NCBI RefSeq assembly: GCF_036245475.1
Contig: NZ_BTPM01000001.1
Span: 1,240,001 to 1,304,000, forward strand
DNA from: Vibrio sp. 10N
Lineage (GTDB): Bacteria; Pseudomonadota; Gammaproteobacteria; Enterobacterales; Vibrionaceae
Direction of reading: 5' to 3'
Length of the DNA stretch: 64,000 nt
Position 1 is the stretch's first letter, and the number at the start of each line of letters is the position of its first letter. Both the position numbers and the translations under genes were made by a program. This document shows, in pieces, positions 1 through 9,055 of this stretch. The notes beneath the pieces are model-generated. The model was not told where the DNA came from. It ran no database searches and saw only the letters and a list, made by a program, of their open reading frames with translations.

Positions 1-125
1 GTGACTCGTTTGATGAGTTGGTGAGCATGTATGAAATGGACGTCGAAGGCGTCGTGGGTAAGTTGGATATGCTTGGCTACCAGTACGACCCTCTTACCAA
101 TCAGTTTAAGTCGTACGAACGCTGA
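1..125 (+). CDS. C-terminal fragment of a small protein (DUF4250-like?)
   Basis: An open frame enters from the left edge and ends with TGA at 123-125, giving about 40 residues ending in GYQYDPLTNQFKSYER. Its start lies outside the window. The ending (a Gly-Tyr-x-Tyr motif, then an Asn and a Phe) reminds me of the small DUF4250 family, but this is from memory and weak. A strong hairpin terminator follows 15 bases after the stop, which supports a real gene end. It converges on ychJ. Confidence 0.5.
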   Translation, partial: DSFDELVSMYEMDVEGVVGKLDMLGYQYDPLTNQFKSYER

Positions 126-139
126 ATCGACAGCCATAG

Positions 140-168
140 AAAAAGGTCGCACATAGCGACCTTTTTTG
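140..168. terminator. Bidirectional intrinsic terminator
   Basis: The stem GGTCGC/GCGACC is flanked by an A-run on the left and a T-run on the right. It can end transcription of the partial gene on the plus strand and of ychJ on the minus strand. Confidence 0.85.
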
Positions 169-178
169 TCTTTAACCT

Positions 179-667
179 CTAGCCACAGCACTTTTTGTGT
201 TTTTTACCGCTGCCACAAGGACAGGGATCATTACGGCCAACTTTTACTGACTCGGCGGTAAGCGGCTTAGGTGGAATACTGTCATCGATTTCACCATCGA
301 CGTAAAACCATTGCCCTTGTTCAAACAGAAAGCGTGAACGCTCCGCCAGACAATATTCAAAGCCGTTGTCCTTAAGGAAAGCTCGAAAGCTTACGTAGCC
401 CTCGTTTTCATGGCTGCCACTTTCGCTGCTCAACACTTCGAGCTTGAGCCAGTCGCTGTTAATAGAATCCGCAATGGCATCGCGCTCGTTTTCGGCGTGA
501 CAACTTGGATGGTAGGTCGCCACCACAAAGTCCACGTTTTTAGTTAAGTGAGCGCTGTAACGAGCGCGCATTAGCTGCTCGGGACGTGTTGCTAACGTCA
601 CGTCTTGGTGAATGGGTTGGCAGCATGTTTCATAGCTATGATCACTGCCGCAATAGCATGGTTTCAT
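179..667 (-). CDS. ychJ: YchJ family SEC-C metal-binding protein
   Basis: A 162-residue protein with a Cys cluster at each end. The N-terminal cluster [13 protein letters not shown] lies at residues 4-16, and a C-terminal SEC-C motif ([15 protein letters not shown]) at about residues 147-161. SEC-C motifs bind zinc and occur in SecA and in small stand-alone proteins. The layout and length match the YchJ/UPF0225 family, whose cellular role is not established. It lies 29 bases downstream of cdgJ on the same strand and is probably co-transcribed with it. The ATG start directly precedes the first Cys motif, so the N-terminus is complete. Confidence 0.9.
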   Translation of the reverse strand: MKPCYCGSDHSYETCCQPIHQDVTLATRPEQLMRARYSAHLTKNVDFVVATYHPSCHAENERDAIADSINSDWLKLEVLSSESGSHENEGYVSFRAFLKDNGFEYCLAERSRFLFEQGQWFYVDGEIDDSIPPKPLTAESVKVGRNDPCPCGSGKKHKKCCG

Positions 668-696
668 GTTTGATCTTAGATTTGATGTTCAGTTGC

Positions 697-1938
697 TCAA
701 ATGTGAGCGTGATATTCAGACTCGATGGCCAGTAGGTCTTCAGTCCACTTAATCGCGGCATCATAGTACTTAGCGAGCTTCTCGTCACTGATTTCCAGCT
801 TATCACGATAGGCGATAACTGAGGTCCAATCCGCACTTTCGTAGGCTTTGACTAATGAAAGTATGTTGCCAAGTGTCCCTTGCTTTGTGACGAGTGCTGA
901 TTTCACCATATGGTCTATCGGCATTTTCTCGACCAGCTCTTCCAGAGGCTGGTCAAACAAGGAGTCAAGTAGTGAGAACATACCGGTCAGGAAGCCAAGG
1001 CCTTCATCAAGATTGGTATTCATGTCACTTAACAGCAATTCACAAAAACGAGCTCGTTGAATCGATAAGCTATAGAGACTGTCTGGCTTGTCATCCTGAG
1101 TTGAGGTAATGGCCACGAGTGAGATGAATTTGCGTAATCGCTCTTCACCCAGATATACCAAAGCTTGTTTGAACGATTTGATCTCTGAGCGGATCAGGTA
1201 AGAGGCGTTCACAAACGTAAGCAGTTTATAGGACAAAGTGACGTCGAGAGAGATCAGTCGCTCCAGTTCGTCGTAATTGATGTCTTGGTTGGCAATCTCT
1301 TTACACAGTTGGACCACAGTCAAAAAAGACGGCTTGATTTGCTTACGGCGGATCAATTGTGGGCGGCTAAAGAAGTAACCTTGAAACTGATCAAAACCAA
1401 CTTGCTTGGCAAGCTCGAACTCATCATAAGTTTCAACCTTCTCGGCTAAGAAAGTAATGTTGTGTGGTCTTAGTCTTTCGATCAGCGCCTTCGCCTTGGT
1501 TAGGGAGTACTGGCGAATATCAATTTTGATGATCGATGTGTAAGGCAAGAAGGGGAGCCATTCTTTGCGTGGCACAAAGTCATCCAAAGCGATGGTGTAA
1601 CCCGCTTGCGACATTTTTTTGATAGCAGAGAGTAATTCAGCGGTTGGCTCGCAACTTTCTAAGATCTCGATGACTAAGTTTTCTTTTGGAAACAGCGTCG
1701 GAACCAAGTTCACCAAGCTTTGGTAAGGAAAGTTAACAAAGCCTAGTTTATCGCCTATCGTACTGTAATGTGTTGCAAGAAAATGCTCAGACAGCAGTCG
1801 GTTGGTTGCCAGTTCTGGGTCGATATCTGGAAAGGTGTTGTTAGGCCCATCCCGAAATAGCAGCTCATAGCCAACAGTTTTTTGTTCGCTATCCAATATC
1901 GGTTGTCTAGCGATGTACGAGTATTTCAAATTTTGCAT
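697..1938 (-). CDS. cdgJ: EAL-HDOD domain protein, CdgJ-like
   Basis: A 413-residue cytosolic protein with an N-terminal EAL-type domain (about 5-195) and a C-terminal HDOD domain (about 200-400), the YuxH architecture. The signature EAL triplet is ELL (25-27) and the usual DDFG loop is DDFVP (119-123). Other expected catalytic positions remain: Glu91, Asp119-Asp120, Lys138, Glu166 and Gln186. In Vibrio cholerae the EAL-HDOD protein CdgJ lies in this neighbourhood and affects c-di-GMP and motility; I infer orthology from architecture and position near lpxH, ppiB and cysS. Whether this copy hydrolyses c-di-GMP cannot be settled from the sequence. It is followed closely by ychJ. Confidence 0.8.
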   Translation of the reverse strand: MQNLKYSYIARQPILDSEQKTVGYELLFRDGPNNTFPDIDPELATNRLLSEHFLATHYSTIGDKLGFVNFPYQSLVNLVPTLFPKENLVIEILESCEPTAELLSAIKKMSQAGYTIALDDFVPRKEWLPFLPYTSIIKIDIRQYSLTKAKALIERLRPHNITFLAEKVETYDEFELAKQVGFDQFQGYFFSRPQLIRRKQIKPSFLTVVQLCKEIANQDINYDELERLISLDVTLSYKLLTFVNASYLIRSEIKSFKQALVYLGEERLRKFISLVAITSTQDDKPDSLYSLSIQRARFCELLLSDMNTNLDEGLGFLTGMFSLLDSLFDQPLEELVEKMPIDHMVKSALVTKQGTLGNILSLVKAYESADWTSVIAYRDKLEISDEKLAKYYDAAIKWTEDLLAIESEYHAHI

Positions 1939-2019
1939 TGTTATCTCAAAAACGTTGACTCATAGTAACGTTTAATTACTTTCTTTGACTATGAAACTAT
2001 TGGAATTTCGAGGGGTAGT

Positions 2020-2751
2020 TCATGGTTTGTTGAAAAAACGAGCCTCTAAGCGCTGCGATCCTGGTTTACACACCAAAACGGAACCTTGTTGGTACCAATC
2101 TCCCAATACAATTCGTGTTGCAGGCTTGCCTTCAACCATGAATTGATGTGTGTTAGGACGATGTGTATGGCCATGGATCATAAGATCAGTGTTGGTTTCG
2201 CGCAACAACGCTTTCACTTCACCTTGATTTACGTCCATGATGTCCAGCGACTTACTTGATTTCACCTCACGAATATCGCCCTGGATTTTATTTGCAATAC
2301 GGCGTCTTGTAAAGAAGGGGAGGCGATTGAATAGCCACTGTAACCATGGCAGGTGCACTTTGGCACGAAACTTCTGGTAGCGAACATCGTCGGTACACAG
2401 AGTATCTCCATGCAATATCACCGCTCTTCTTCCATATAGGTCGATGACGGTGTGCTCATCAAGCAGAGTGACGCCGGTTGCTTTGCAAAAACGTTGGCCA
2501 AGCAAAAAATCACGATTACCCTGGATAAAGTAGGTTTTGACGCCATGTTGGGTCAAGGTCAGGAACTCTTGCTGGATCTGGGCTGCGAATGGAGAAGGGT
2601 CGTCGTCGCCAATCCAAAATTCAAACAGGTCACCCAAGACATACACGGCGTCGGCGTGAACCGCTTCTTCGCGCATGAACTTAACAAAGCAATCCGTTGT
2701 TTGGGGTAACTGAGGGGAAAGGTGTAAGTCAGAAATGAATAGTGTTGTCAT
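2020..2751 (-). CDS. lpxH: UDP-2,3-diacylglucosamine diphosphatase LpxH
   Basis: Peripheral inner-membrane phosphoesterase of lipid A synthesis; it hydrolyses UDP-2,3-diacylglucosamine to lipid X and UMP. From the ATG at 2751 the protein has 243 residues, close to the usual 240. The calcineurin-like metal motifs appear in order: SDLH (D8, H10), GDLF (D41), GNRD (79-81), HGD (H114) and HGHTH (193-197). An in-frame TTG four codons upstream is possible, but the ATG places [10 protein letters not shown] at the normal N-terminus. It lies 39 bases after ppiB on the same strand, with a short GC-rich hairpin between the two. Confidence 0.95.
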   Translation of the reverse strand: MTTLFISDLHLSPQLPQTTDCFVKFMREEAVHADAVYVLGDLFEFWIGDDDPSPFAAQIQQEFLTLTQHGVKTYFIQGNRDFLLGQRFCKATGVTLLDEHTVIDLYGRRAVILHGDTLCTDDVRYQKFRAKVHLPWLQWLFNRLPFFTRRRIANKIQGDIREVKSSKSLDIMDVNQGEVKALLRETNTDLMIHGHTHRPNTHQFMVEGKPATRIVLGDWYQQGSVLVCKPGSQRLEARFFNKP

Positions 2752-2761
2752 AATATACAGC

Positions 2762-2783
2762 AAGGGAGGGCAAGCCCTCCCTT
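2762..2783 (-). terminator. Short GC-rich hairpin between ppiB and lpxH
   Basis: An almost perfect palindrome (AAGGGAGGGC/GCCCTCCCTT) directly after the ppiB stop. Only two T residues follow it on the minus strand, so it could be a weak terminator, an attenuator or an mRNA 3'-end stabiliser rather than a strong stop before lpxH. Confidence 0.5.
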
Positions 2784-2790
2784 TTAACGA

Positions 2791-3285
2791 TTACTCGTGA
2801 ATCGTAGAACCAGTGATGATCACTTCTTCTAGAGGTACGTCTTGGTGCATACCCATAGAACCTGTGCTCACACCTTTGATTTTGTTAACGATGTCCATGC
2901 CTTCAACAACTTCAGCAAATACACAGTAACCCCAACCGTCTAGGCTCTCAGAGCGGAAATCTAGGAACGTGTTGTCGTTTACGTTGATGAAGAACTGAGA
3001 GCTCGCAGAATGCGGTTCCATAGTACGTGCCATAGCCAAAGTACCTACTTTGTTGCTTAGGCCGTTGTTTGCTTCGTTTTTGATTGGTGCACGAGTCGCC
3101 TTCTCTTTAAGGCCAGATGTCATGCCACCACCTTGGATCATGAAACCGTCGATAACACGGTGGAATAGCGTGTTGTCGTAGAAACCATCGCGGCAGTATT
3201 GTAGGAAGTTTGCACTTGTTTCTGGTGCTTTTTCTTCATTCAATTGGATTTTGATGTCGCCGAAATTAGTGTGAAGGGTGATCAT
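2791..3285 (-). CDS. ppiB: Peptidyl-prolyl cis-trans isomerase B (cyclophilin)
   Basis: A 164-residue cytosolic cyclophilin that catalyses proline cis-trans isomerisation in folding proteins. It has no signal peptide, which separates PpiB from periplasmic PpiA. The cyclophilin core is intact: [13 protein letters not shown] at about 41-53, the MART motif at about 85-88, and SSQFFIN at about 95-101. The length equals that of E. coli PpiB. It is divergent from cysS across about 240 bases, and lpxH follows it on the same strand, an order common in vibrios. Confidence 0.95.
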   Translation of the reverse strand: MITLHTNFGDIKIQLNEEKAPETSANFLQYCRDGFYDNTLFHRVIDGFMIQGGGMTSGLKEKATRAPIKNEANNGLSNKVGTLAMARTMEPHSASSQFFINVNDNTFLDFRSESLDGWGYCVFAEVVEGMDIVNKIKGVSTGSMGMHQDVPLEEVIITGSTIHE

Positions 3286-3479
3286 GATGAATACCTATTC
3301 CATTTTTCTATTTTGAAGCCATGATTCTAGCCTAACTCCCTGTACAAGCAATAGCAGAAAGCGGGATATCTGCAATAAAAGGAACGCTTTTTGTACAACG
3401 GATGCCGTTAGCTGCAAAAACTGCCGCAAAAAGCCGAGATTTCTTCGCTTATTGGCTCCATTCTGTGAAGCTTTATGGT

Positions 3480-3485
3480 TATAAT
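3480..3485 (+). promoter_or_regulatory. Candidate -10 box for cysS
   Basis: A perfect TATAAT lies 39 bases before the cysS ATG in the ppiB-cysS intergenic region. No good -35 element is seen at 16-18 bases upstream, so this is a candidate only. Confidence 0.4.
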
Positions 3486-3524
3486 CGCCGATACATTTCA
3501 AACGTAATAGTTCAGATAGAGATC

Positions 3525-4907
3525 ATGTTAAAAATATACAACACACTGACACGACAAAAAGAGGAATTCAAACCTATCCATGCAGGCAAAGTCGGCATGT
3601 ATGTCTGTGGGGTCACTATTTACGATCTCTGTCACATTGGTCACGGTCGTACTTTTGTTTCATTCGATGTGGTATCTCGTTACCTTCGTTACGTCGGCTA
3701 TGACCTAACATTTGTACGTAACATCACCGATATCGATGACAAAATCATCAAGCGCGCGAACGAAAATGGCGAGTCTTGTGAGTCGTTAACCGAGCGCCTA
3801 ATTGGTGAAATGCACGCAGACTTCGACGCACTAAACATGAAGCGTCCTGACATTGAACCGCGTGCGACAGAATTTATCGCAGAGATCATTGCTTTGGTTG
3901 AGAAGCTAATCGAGCGTGGCTTTGCTTATGTGGCCGATAACGGCGACGTGATGTTCGAAGTGGGTAAATTTGACGAATACGGCAAGCTATCTAAGCAAGA
4001 TCTTGACCAGCTACAAGCGGGTGCTCGCGTTGACGTAGAAAGCGCGAAACGTAGCCCACTTGATTTCGTACTTTGGAAAATGTCTAAGCCGGGTGAACCT
4101 ACATGGGAATCGCCATGGGGCGCAGGTCGTCCAGGTTGGCACATTGAGTGTTCTGCAATGAACTCATCGATCCTTGGCGACCATTTTGATATTCATGGCG
4201 GCGGTTCGGATCTTCAGTTCCCACACCACGAGAATGAGATTGCTCAGTCTTGCTGCGCACACGACACTCAGTATGTAAACACGTGGATGCACAGTGGCAT
4301 GGTGATGGTAGACAAAGAAAAAATGTCTAAGTCACTAGGTAACTTCTTTACTATCCGAGACGTTCTTGGTCATTACGATGCAGAAACGGTTCGTTACTTC
4401 CTAATGTCGGGCCACTACCGTAGCCAGCTTAACTACAGTGAAGACAACCTAAACCAAGCACGTTCAGCTCTTGAGCGTCTATACACGTCACTACGTGGTT
4501 TGGATGTCAACGCTGAGCCTACGGGCGGTGAAGACTATGTGACTCGCTTTACGACAGCGATGAATGATGACTTCAATACCCCAGAAGCGTACTCAGTGCT
4601 GTTTGACATGGCGCGTGAAATTAACCGTCTGAAGACTGTTGATATGGCAGAAGCGAGCCAGCTTGGTGCGCTAATGCGTGAATTGGCCGATATCATTGGT
4701 ATTTTGCATCAAGATCCAGAAGCGTTCCTCAAAGGTGACGCGGGTGATGATGACGAAGTGGCGGAAATCGAAGCGCTGATCAAGCTTCGTAACGACTCTC
4801 GTGCATCGAAAGATTGGGCGAATGCTGATTTGGCACGCGATAAGCTGAACGAGCTGGGCATCATCTTAGAAGATGGTCCAGAAGGCACGACGTGGCGTCG
4901 TAAATAA
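3525..4907 (+). CDS. cysS: Cysteinyl-tRNA synthetase
   Basis: Class I aminoacyl-tRNA synthetase that charges tRNA-Cys. From the ATG at 3525 it has 460 residues, the E. coli length. An upstream in-frame ATG at 3402 would add 41 residues not seen in the family, and GAG lies just upstream of 3525. Cys28 (zinc site) sits in YVCGVTIYD, the HIGH signature is at 37-40, and the KMSKS loop is at about 266-270. The gene is monocistronic, ending in a clear hairpin terminator, and diverges from ppiB. The window also encodes a cognate tRNA-Cys at 31392. Confidence 0.97.
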   Translation: MLKIYNTLTRQKEEFKPIHAGKVGMYVCGVTIYDLCHIGHGRTFVSFDVVSRYLRYVGYDLTFVRNITDIDDKIIKRANENGESCESLTERLIGEMHADFDALNMKRPDIEPRATEFIAEIIALVEKLIERGFAYVADNGDVMFEVGKFDEYGKLSKQDLDQLQAGARVDVESAKRSPLDFVLWKMSKPGEPTWESPWGAGRPGWHIECSAMNSSILGDHFDIHGGGSDLQFPHHENEIAQSCCAHDTQYVNTWMHSGMVMVDKEKMSKSLGNFFTIRDVLGHYDAETVRYFLMSGHYRSQLNYSEDNLNQARSALERLYTSLRGLDVNAEPTGGEDYVTRFTTAMNDDFNTPEAYSVLFDMAREINRLKTVDMAEASQLGALMRELADIIGILHQDPEAFLKGDAGDDDEVAEIEALIKLRNDSRASKDWANADLARDKLNELGIILEDGPEGTTWRRK

Positions 4908-4917
4908 CCGTTTTGAT

Positions 4918-4944
4918 AGCCCTAGCTTGCTAGGGCTTCTTTTT
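4918..4944 (+). terminator. cysS terminator
   Basis: The stem AGCCCTAGC/GCTAGGGCT is followed by a T-rich tract, starting 10 bases after the cysS stop. Confidence 0.88.
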
Positions 4945-4967
4945 AGTTTCTAATTTGGTGATACGTT

Positions 4968-5546
4968 TTGGCTCAGATGTACTTCTATTACTCAGCAATG
5001 AATGCGGGTAAATCGACGACTCTTCTTCAATCTTCTTTTAACTATCAAGAACGTGGTATGACGCCACTCATCTATACCGCGGCATTGGATGACCGTTATG
5101 GTGTCGGTAAAGTGAGTTCGCGCATTGGTTTACAGTCAGAAGCCCAGTTGTTTCGTCCGGACACTAACTTGTTCGATGAGATTGCTGCGATTAATGCCGA
5201 AACACCAAGGCACTGTATCCTTATCGACGAATGCCAGTTCTTATCCAAGCAGCAGGTGTACCAGTTAACCGAAGTTGTCGACAAGTTGAATATCCCTGTG
5301 CTGTGTTATGGCTTGCGTACCGACTTCTTGGGCGAACTTTTTGAAGGCAGTAAGCACCTTTTAGCCTGGGCTGACAAACTGGTCGAACTCAAGACTATCT
5401 GCCACTGTGGCCGAAAAGCCAATATGGTTATCCGTACCGATGAACACGGCAATGCGATTGCTGAGGGTGACCAAGTGTCTATTGGTGGCAATGACAAATA
5501 TGTGTCTGTTTGTCGCCAGCACTATAAAGAGGCACTTGGTAAGTAA
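4968..5546 (+). CDS. tdk: Thymidine kinase (type II)
   Basis: Phosphorylates thymidine to dTMP in pyrimidine salvage. The protein has 192 residues. Its P-loop is SAMNAGKST (9-17), followed by the Walker B-like ILIDECQF region (about 83-90), and a zinc ribbon with Cys residues near CHCGRKA (about 144-150) and a C-terminal Cys in VCRQH. The start is a TTG preceded by GGTG, giving MAQMYFYYS; an ATG three codons later is the alternative. The rare start codon may limit expression. Terminators on both sides isolate the gene from cysS and the converging yeeZ-like gene. Confidence 0.93.
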   Translation: MAQMYFYYSAMNAGKSTTLLQSSFNYQERGMTPLIYTAALDDRYGVGKVSSRIGLQSEAQLFRPDTNLFDEIAAINAETPRHCILIDECQFLSKQQVYQLTEVVDKLNIPVLCYGLRTDFLGELFEGSKHLLAWADKLVELKTICHCGRKANMVIRTDEHGNAIAEGDQVSIGGNDKYVSVCRQHYKEALGK

Positions 5547-5568
5547 CCCAAGTCACTCAATAGATAGG

Positions 5569-5605
5569 AAAGGGAGCCACATAGTCTATGTGGCTCCCTT
5601 TTTTC
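5569..5605. terminator. Strong bidirectional terminator between tdk and yeeZ-like gene
   Basis: A 12-bp perfect stem (GGGAGCCACATA/TATGTGGCTCCC) with a three-base loop, an A-run before it and a T-run after it. It serves the two converging genes. Confidence 0.93.
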
Positions 5606-5614
5606 ATGGAAGAC

Positions 5615-6457
5615 TTATAGTGCGTCGAGCGTAGATTGATATTTAAAGTGATAGCCAAGACTTTGCAGCTTATCACTGGAGATGGTTTTATCTGGCGTAG
5701 AGTTGACTAGATTCAATGACGTATCAAGGCCAGCCGCACGCAGCGCAGCGCGATAAAACGTCACCTTGTCGCAGGATGTAGGAGTGGTCGCGTTGACGAC
5801 ACTCGCGCTGATGTTCTCAAGCGCAAACAGCACGGAACCAATAGCATCGTCGAGGTGGAGCATGTTGGCAGTGGCTTGGTCGCTGACACTTTTTAGCTTC
5901 GAAGCAAAACGTGATGGGTGACGATTGGGGCCAAATAAGCCGCTACAGCGCACGATGACGTAGTCTAGCGTGGAGTTTCGGACATATTCTTCCGCTGTTA
6001 ACATGATAATGGCCTTCGCACTAAAATCGTCGCGTCCTTTGGCAATGGGCAGGCGAGCCATGTCTTCGGTCATCAGTTCAGCTCTGTCTGGATACACTGA
6101 GGTGGAACTGACCATAATGATTTTGCTGACATCCGCTGCCTTGGCGAGCTGGCAAAGCGTATCCCATTGAGAAGCGTAGAGTGCACCGCCACCGGTGCGA
6201 AAACCGGGCGGGAAGCAGCCAATCAGCGTATTGGCATTCAACCCTCTTAGGTGGTCTAGGGTAGCGAGCTTTTTATCGTCATTGGTAAGCTCGGCCAAAT
6301 CGAGCACAAAGCCGTCGATACCATGATGAGCGAGCTCGCTGACTCCTTGCTCCGTAGTACGAGTAGCGGTGACACGGTAGTCTTTGTTGTTGAGCGCTTT
6401 TGCTAGGGGTAAACCAAGCCAACCAGCGCCAACGATGACGACATTATTTTGGTTCAT
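5615..6457 (-). CDS. YeeZ-like NAD(P)-dependent epimerase/dehydrogenase
   Basis: A 280-residue extended-SDR-type protein. The N-terminal dinucleotide-binding motif is VIVGAGWLGLPLA (8-20), and an SSTSVY segment lies at the usual serine position near residue 118. The sequence resembles E. coli YeeZ, whose substrate is not known to me. It starts one base after the stop of the upstream LysR gene, with AAGGAAGG as ribosome binding site, so the two form an operon. E. coli also has a LysR gene (yeeY) beside yeeZ. I infer a redox or epimerase function on a sugar nucleotide or small metabolite; no substrate is visible. Confidence 0.8.
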   Translation of the reverse strand: MNQNNVVIVGAGWLGLPLAKALNNKDYRVTATRTTEQGVSELAHHGIDGFVLDLAELTNDDKKLATLDHLRGLNANTLIGCFPPGFRTGGGALYASQWDTLCQLAKAADVSKIIMVSSTSVYPDRAELMTEDMARLPIAKGRDDFSAKAIIMLTAEEYVRNSTLDYVIVRCSGLFGPNRHPSRFASKLKSVSDQATANMLHLDDAIGSVLFALENISASVVNATTPTSCDKVTFYRAALRAAGLDTSLNLVNSTPDKTISSDKLQSLGYHFKYQSTLDAL

Positions 6458-6458
6458 G

Positions 6459-7343
6459 TTAACCTTCCTTGAAATTCTGTTTTAGTAATTCCCTTAAACG
6501 GCGATGGCCGAGATCATTACTTTTACTAGAATGCTGAATAATACTGACGTTAATCATGGCAGAGATCTTCTCAAACTCTACCGGAACAGGGACGATGATT
6601 CCTTGCTCAAGCGCCGACTTTGCAAGGTAAGTGGGTATGTATGTCCAGCCAAACCCAGCAATACACCACTCGAGTAGCATTTGGTAGCTGTCCGAATACC
6701 AAATGTCTGGACTTAACGCATGATGTAAGCTGCTGGTTTTGTTGTTGCGAGAACTAATCGACAACTGACGATGTAAGCTCAAAATCTCAAGATGAGGGGC
6801 GACGGTTTTCGCTAGCGGATGAGACGCTGAGACATACACATCAAACTGAAGTGACCCGATGCTCTCGAAATCGAGCGAAAAAGGCACGGAAAGATCTTCA
6901 TGAATGATGGCGGAAGTGGCTCTTCCGGTTTGTACCATTTCGACCGCATCACAGCTGGAAGCAAACAACAGCTCTAACTCGAGTCTTGGAAACTCATCTG
7001 ATAGCGCTCGAATGATAGGCGTAACCCACCCAAAAGGAATGCCCTCGTCAATGGTCAGGACGATAGGTTGGATCTCTTTTTGCGTCAAACTATCGACGCG
7101 TTCGGCAAGCCGACTGTGTTGAACCATGGCGGCTCTAGCGTAGGGTAGTAGCTTTTCTCCCTCTTCGGTAAGAACTGGGTAACGACCTCTTCTATCAAAC
7201 AGTTCAACCCCGCAGTCAATTTCTAGGTTCATAATATTTTGACTCACGGCAGATTGTACCTTGCCTAATTTTCGCGCTGCGCTCGAGAACGACCCAGTTT
7301 CCACAGTGGTGATGAAGGCTTCTATTTGTTCCACACTCAACAT
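6459..7343 (-). CDS. LysR-family regulator between PACE efflux gene and yeeZ-like gene
   Basis: A 294-residue LysR transcription factor with a winged HTH at about 1-62 (AFITTVETGSFSSAARKLG region) and a substrate-binding-like effector domain from about residue 90. It is divergent from the PACE efflux gene across 97 bases and co-directional with the yeeZ-like gene. In Acinetobacter the LysR-type AceR sits next to and activates the PACE pump aceI. By analogy I infer that this protein controls the divergent pump, and possibly its own operon. The ATG start has AGGA upstream. The inducer is unknown. Confidence 0.87.
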   Translation of the reverse strand: MLSVEQIEAFITTVETGSFSSAARKLGKVQSAVSQNIMNLEIDCGVELFDRRGRYPVLTEEGEKLLPYARAAMVQHSRLAERVDSLTQKEIQPIVLTIDEGIPFGWVTPIIRALSDEFPRLELELLFASSCDAVEMVQTGRATSAIIHEDLSVPFSLDFESIGSLQFDVYVSASHPLAKTVAPHLEILSLHRQLSISSRNNKTSSLHHALSPDIWYSDSYQMLLEWCIAGFGWTYIPTYLAKSALEQGIIVPVPVEFEKISAMINVSIIQHSSKSNDLGHRRLRELLKQNFKEG

Positions 7344-7440
7344 ATCAGTTATCCTGATGTTATCTAACTGTCTAGGACGTTAAGCATAATTGATAATACG
7401 CCTATTGCTAGTCCTTATGGCAAGGTTAGGGTGTAATTAT

Positions 7441-7887
7441 ATGAATGTGAAAGAAAGAGTTTTCCACGCCGTGTTGTTTGAAGTGACGGCTTTAACCATC
7501 ATTTTTTCTGCTGCATTGATGCTAGCAGGTGTTAAGTCAACGTCGATGATTGCCGTGGGTATTGGTATGAGCGTGTTCACCGTTATTTGGAATTATTTCT
7601 ATAACGTACTTTTCGACAAGCTAGTTCCAGGGTGTCGAACGCAAAGAACGTTTGCAGTAAGAGTCGGGCATGCACTGGGCTTTGAAGGTGGGCTGATTTT
7701 CTTTACGATTCCTGCTATTGCATGGGCATTGGGTGTGACGCTTTGGACAGCACTTATGATTGAAGCTGGTTTTTTAGTGTTCTTTTTCTTCTTTACCGCT
7801 GCATTTAATTGGGCGTATGACAAGTGGGCGCCTTATCAGCGCTTCACCGCTTGGTGGAATGCGCTTGTAAAAAATCCAGCACATTAG
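7441..7887 (+). CDS. PACE family multidrug/biocide efflux transporter
   Basis: A 148-residue inner-membrane protein with four predicted helices arranged as two repeated bacterial transmembrane pairs. All four PACE signatures are visible: RVFHAVLFE (6-14) with the essential-type Glu14, WNYFYNVLFD (about 51-60), RVGHALGFE (about 74-82) and FNWAYD (about 123-128). PACE pumps such as AceI export chlorhexidine and other amphipathic cations, or polyamines, by proton antiport. The start is the ATG at 7441; upstream in-frame starts would add residues that break the motif spacing. It is divergent from a LysR gene, its likely regulator. The natural substrate is unknown, though short-chain diamines are plausible in a polyamine-rich Vibrio. 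Confidence 0.92.
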   Translation: MNVKERVFHAVLFEVTALTIIFSAALMLAGVKSTSMIAVGIGMSVFTVIWNYFYNVLFDKLVPGCRTQRTFAVRVGHALGFEGGLIFFTIPAIAWALGVTLWTALMIEAGFLVFFFFFTAAFNWAYDKWAPYQRFTAWWNALVKNPAH

Positions 7888-7897
7888 TGTGCTGGAT
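7868..7897 (-). terminator. Terminator for the 7908-8333 gene, overlapping the end of the PACE gene
   Basis: The hairpin ATCCAGCACA/TGTGCTGGAT includes the PACE stop codon. The T-run lies on the minus-strand side, so it ends the converging hypothetical gene. On the plus strand there is no T-tract. Confidence 0.8.
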
Positions 7898-7907
7898 ATC
7901 GGGCAAA

Positions 7908-8333
7908 CTAGTGAGCGTGGCGGATGGCATTGTCGATGATGTTTGCGGCATCTTGAGTGTTAATAACGTTATCGACGCCATCAATACGCACAATGAAACC
8001 TTGATCATTAATGAGTGAGGGTGCGAATGTCGCAGGGATCAGGCAACGAACCAGTCTTGTTAATCCACGAGTGCATTGGTAGTCGATGTATTCTGACAGA
8101 GTAACAGTCTCGCCATCATTGAGTATCAGTTCTATCTTGTTTGCGTCTACAGTTTGCTCGGCAACCAAGTCGAGTGAAATGTTGATCTTTTCCGCACTCG
8201 GCGCTTTGTGAATAGAAACGCTCTTTACTAGCTTAAGGTTACAACGCGCTTCCGCTACGTGCCCATAATGAAAGTTGTGTAAGACCCAATAGCCTGCGGT
8301 CAGTGTTTCACGGTTATACTGATTGTTATCCAT
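7908..8333 (-). CDS. Conserved-looking hypothetical protein
   Basis: A 141-residue soluble protein that I do not recognise. It has no signal peptide or membrane segment. The middle has alternating hydrophobic residues typical of a beta-rich fold (INISLDLVAE, IELILNDGE), and the end is acidic/amphipathic. A gene is supported by the long open frame, a minus-strand terminator just past the stop and the convergent arrangement with the PACE gene. Two cysteines (C31 and about C88) could pair or bind a metal, but no motif is evident. A link to the PACE/LysR locus is possible but unproven. Confidence 0.6.
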   Translation of the reverse strand: MDNNQYNRETLTAGYWVLHNFHYGHVAEARCNLKLVKSVSIHKAPSAEKINISLDLVAEQTVDANKIELILNDGETVTLSEYIDYQCTRGLTRLVRCLIPATFAPSLINDQGFIVRIDGVDNVINTQDAANIIDNAIRHAH

Positions 8334-8561
8334 TTATCTTCCTCCAACGTTTTATCTGCTCTTATCATAACCTAGTACGTAAGAGTAGAAAGTAACAAAC
8401 TAGAAGATACTCAATATAAACATGGTGTTACGTTGTAAATCCACTCTGCATGGTTTGGAAGGGAGCCTCGTAGGCAGTCAACGGCTTTTGTTCTTACTGT
8501 TACTTATAATAAGTAGCGGAAATATGGCGGCAGCTCGTCGCCGCCGCAACCTATTTATTGA

Positions 8562-8795
8562 CTAAGAGCTTAGTACTCGCAAGATTCTGTCCGCATGCTC
8601 AGCGGTTTCAATCCCTTCATCCGTCAGGTATCCACCATCCGGTAGAGTACAAAGTCCTTTGTCATAAAGTCTTTGGACTGCTTTTTGCATATCTTCACTA
8701 GCATCATTGTGCACTTTTATACCGGTTGCCGCACTGCTGATATCAAATTGCAGTAGTAGGTTCATCTCTGCGAGATGCTCAGGCGTGAATTTCAT
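8562..8795 (-). CDS. TIGR02647-family small protein
   Basis: A 77-residue protein starting MKFTPEHLAEMNLL and containing KVHNDASEDM and DGGYLTDEGIETAEHA, which match my memory of the uncharacterised TIGR02647 family. The YLTDEG segment looks like the wing of a small winged-helix fold, so a nucleic-acid-binding role is possible, but this is inference. The start at 8795 is chosen because AGAGG lies 7 bases upstream; a longer reading to 8870 adds 25 residues that do not fit the family. Confidence 0.8.
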   Translation of the reverse strand: MKFTPEHLAEMNLLLQFDISSAATGIKVHNDASEDMQKAVQRLYDKGLCTLPDGGYLTDEGIETAEHADRILRVLSS

Positions 8796-9055
8796 AGATT
8801 TGCCTCTTGGTTGAGTTTCTTCAATCAACATAGTGTGGAAACCGCAGATTGACAATCGCTGAGTGAGCAAAGTGTTAGCTTGCGCTGCCTTCTGGTAAGA
8901 AATGGTAAAAATTCGCTACTAAGTGAATGAATTATAACCGATTAGAAGCCGCTGAGATGTATTTAGTGATGAATTTGAATATAGTGAGTTGTTTTCGCTT
9001 GTTACCAGCGCTGAGCTGGTTTGAGGGGACGTGGTGTCCCAAATTAGGAGAGTAG

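Noticed and set aside
7824..8018. Plus-strand frame overlapping the PACE gene end
   Set aside because: It overlaps two better supported genes and a terminator hairpin; no ribosome binding site.
8521..8561. GC-rich hairpin after the TIGR02647 gene as a terminator
   Set aside because: The GGCGGC/GCCGCC arms have an 8-base loop and no T-tract close by on the minus strand; too weak to list.
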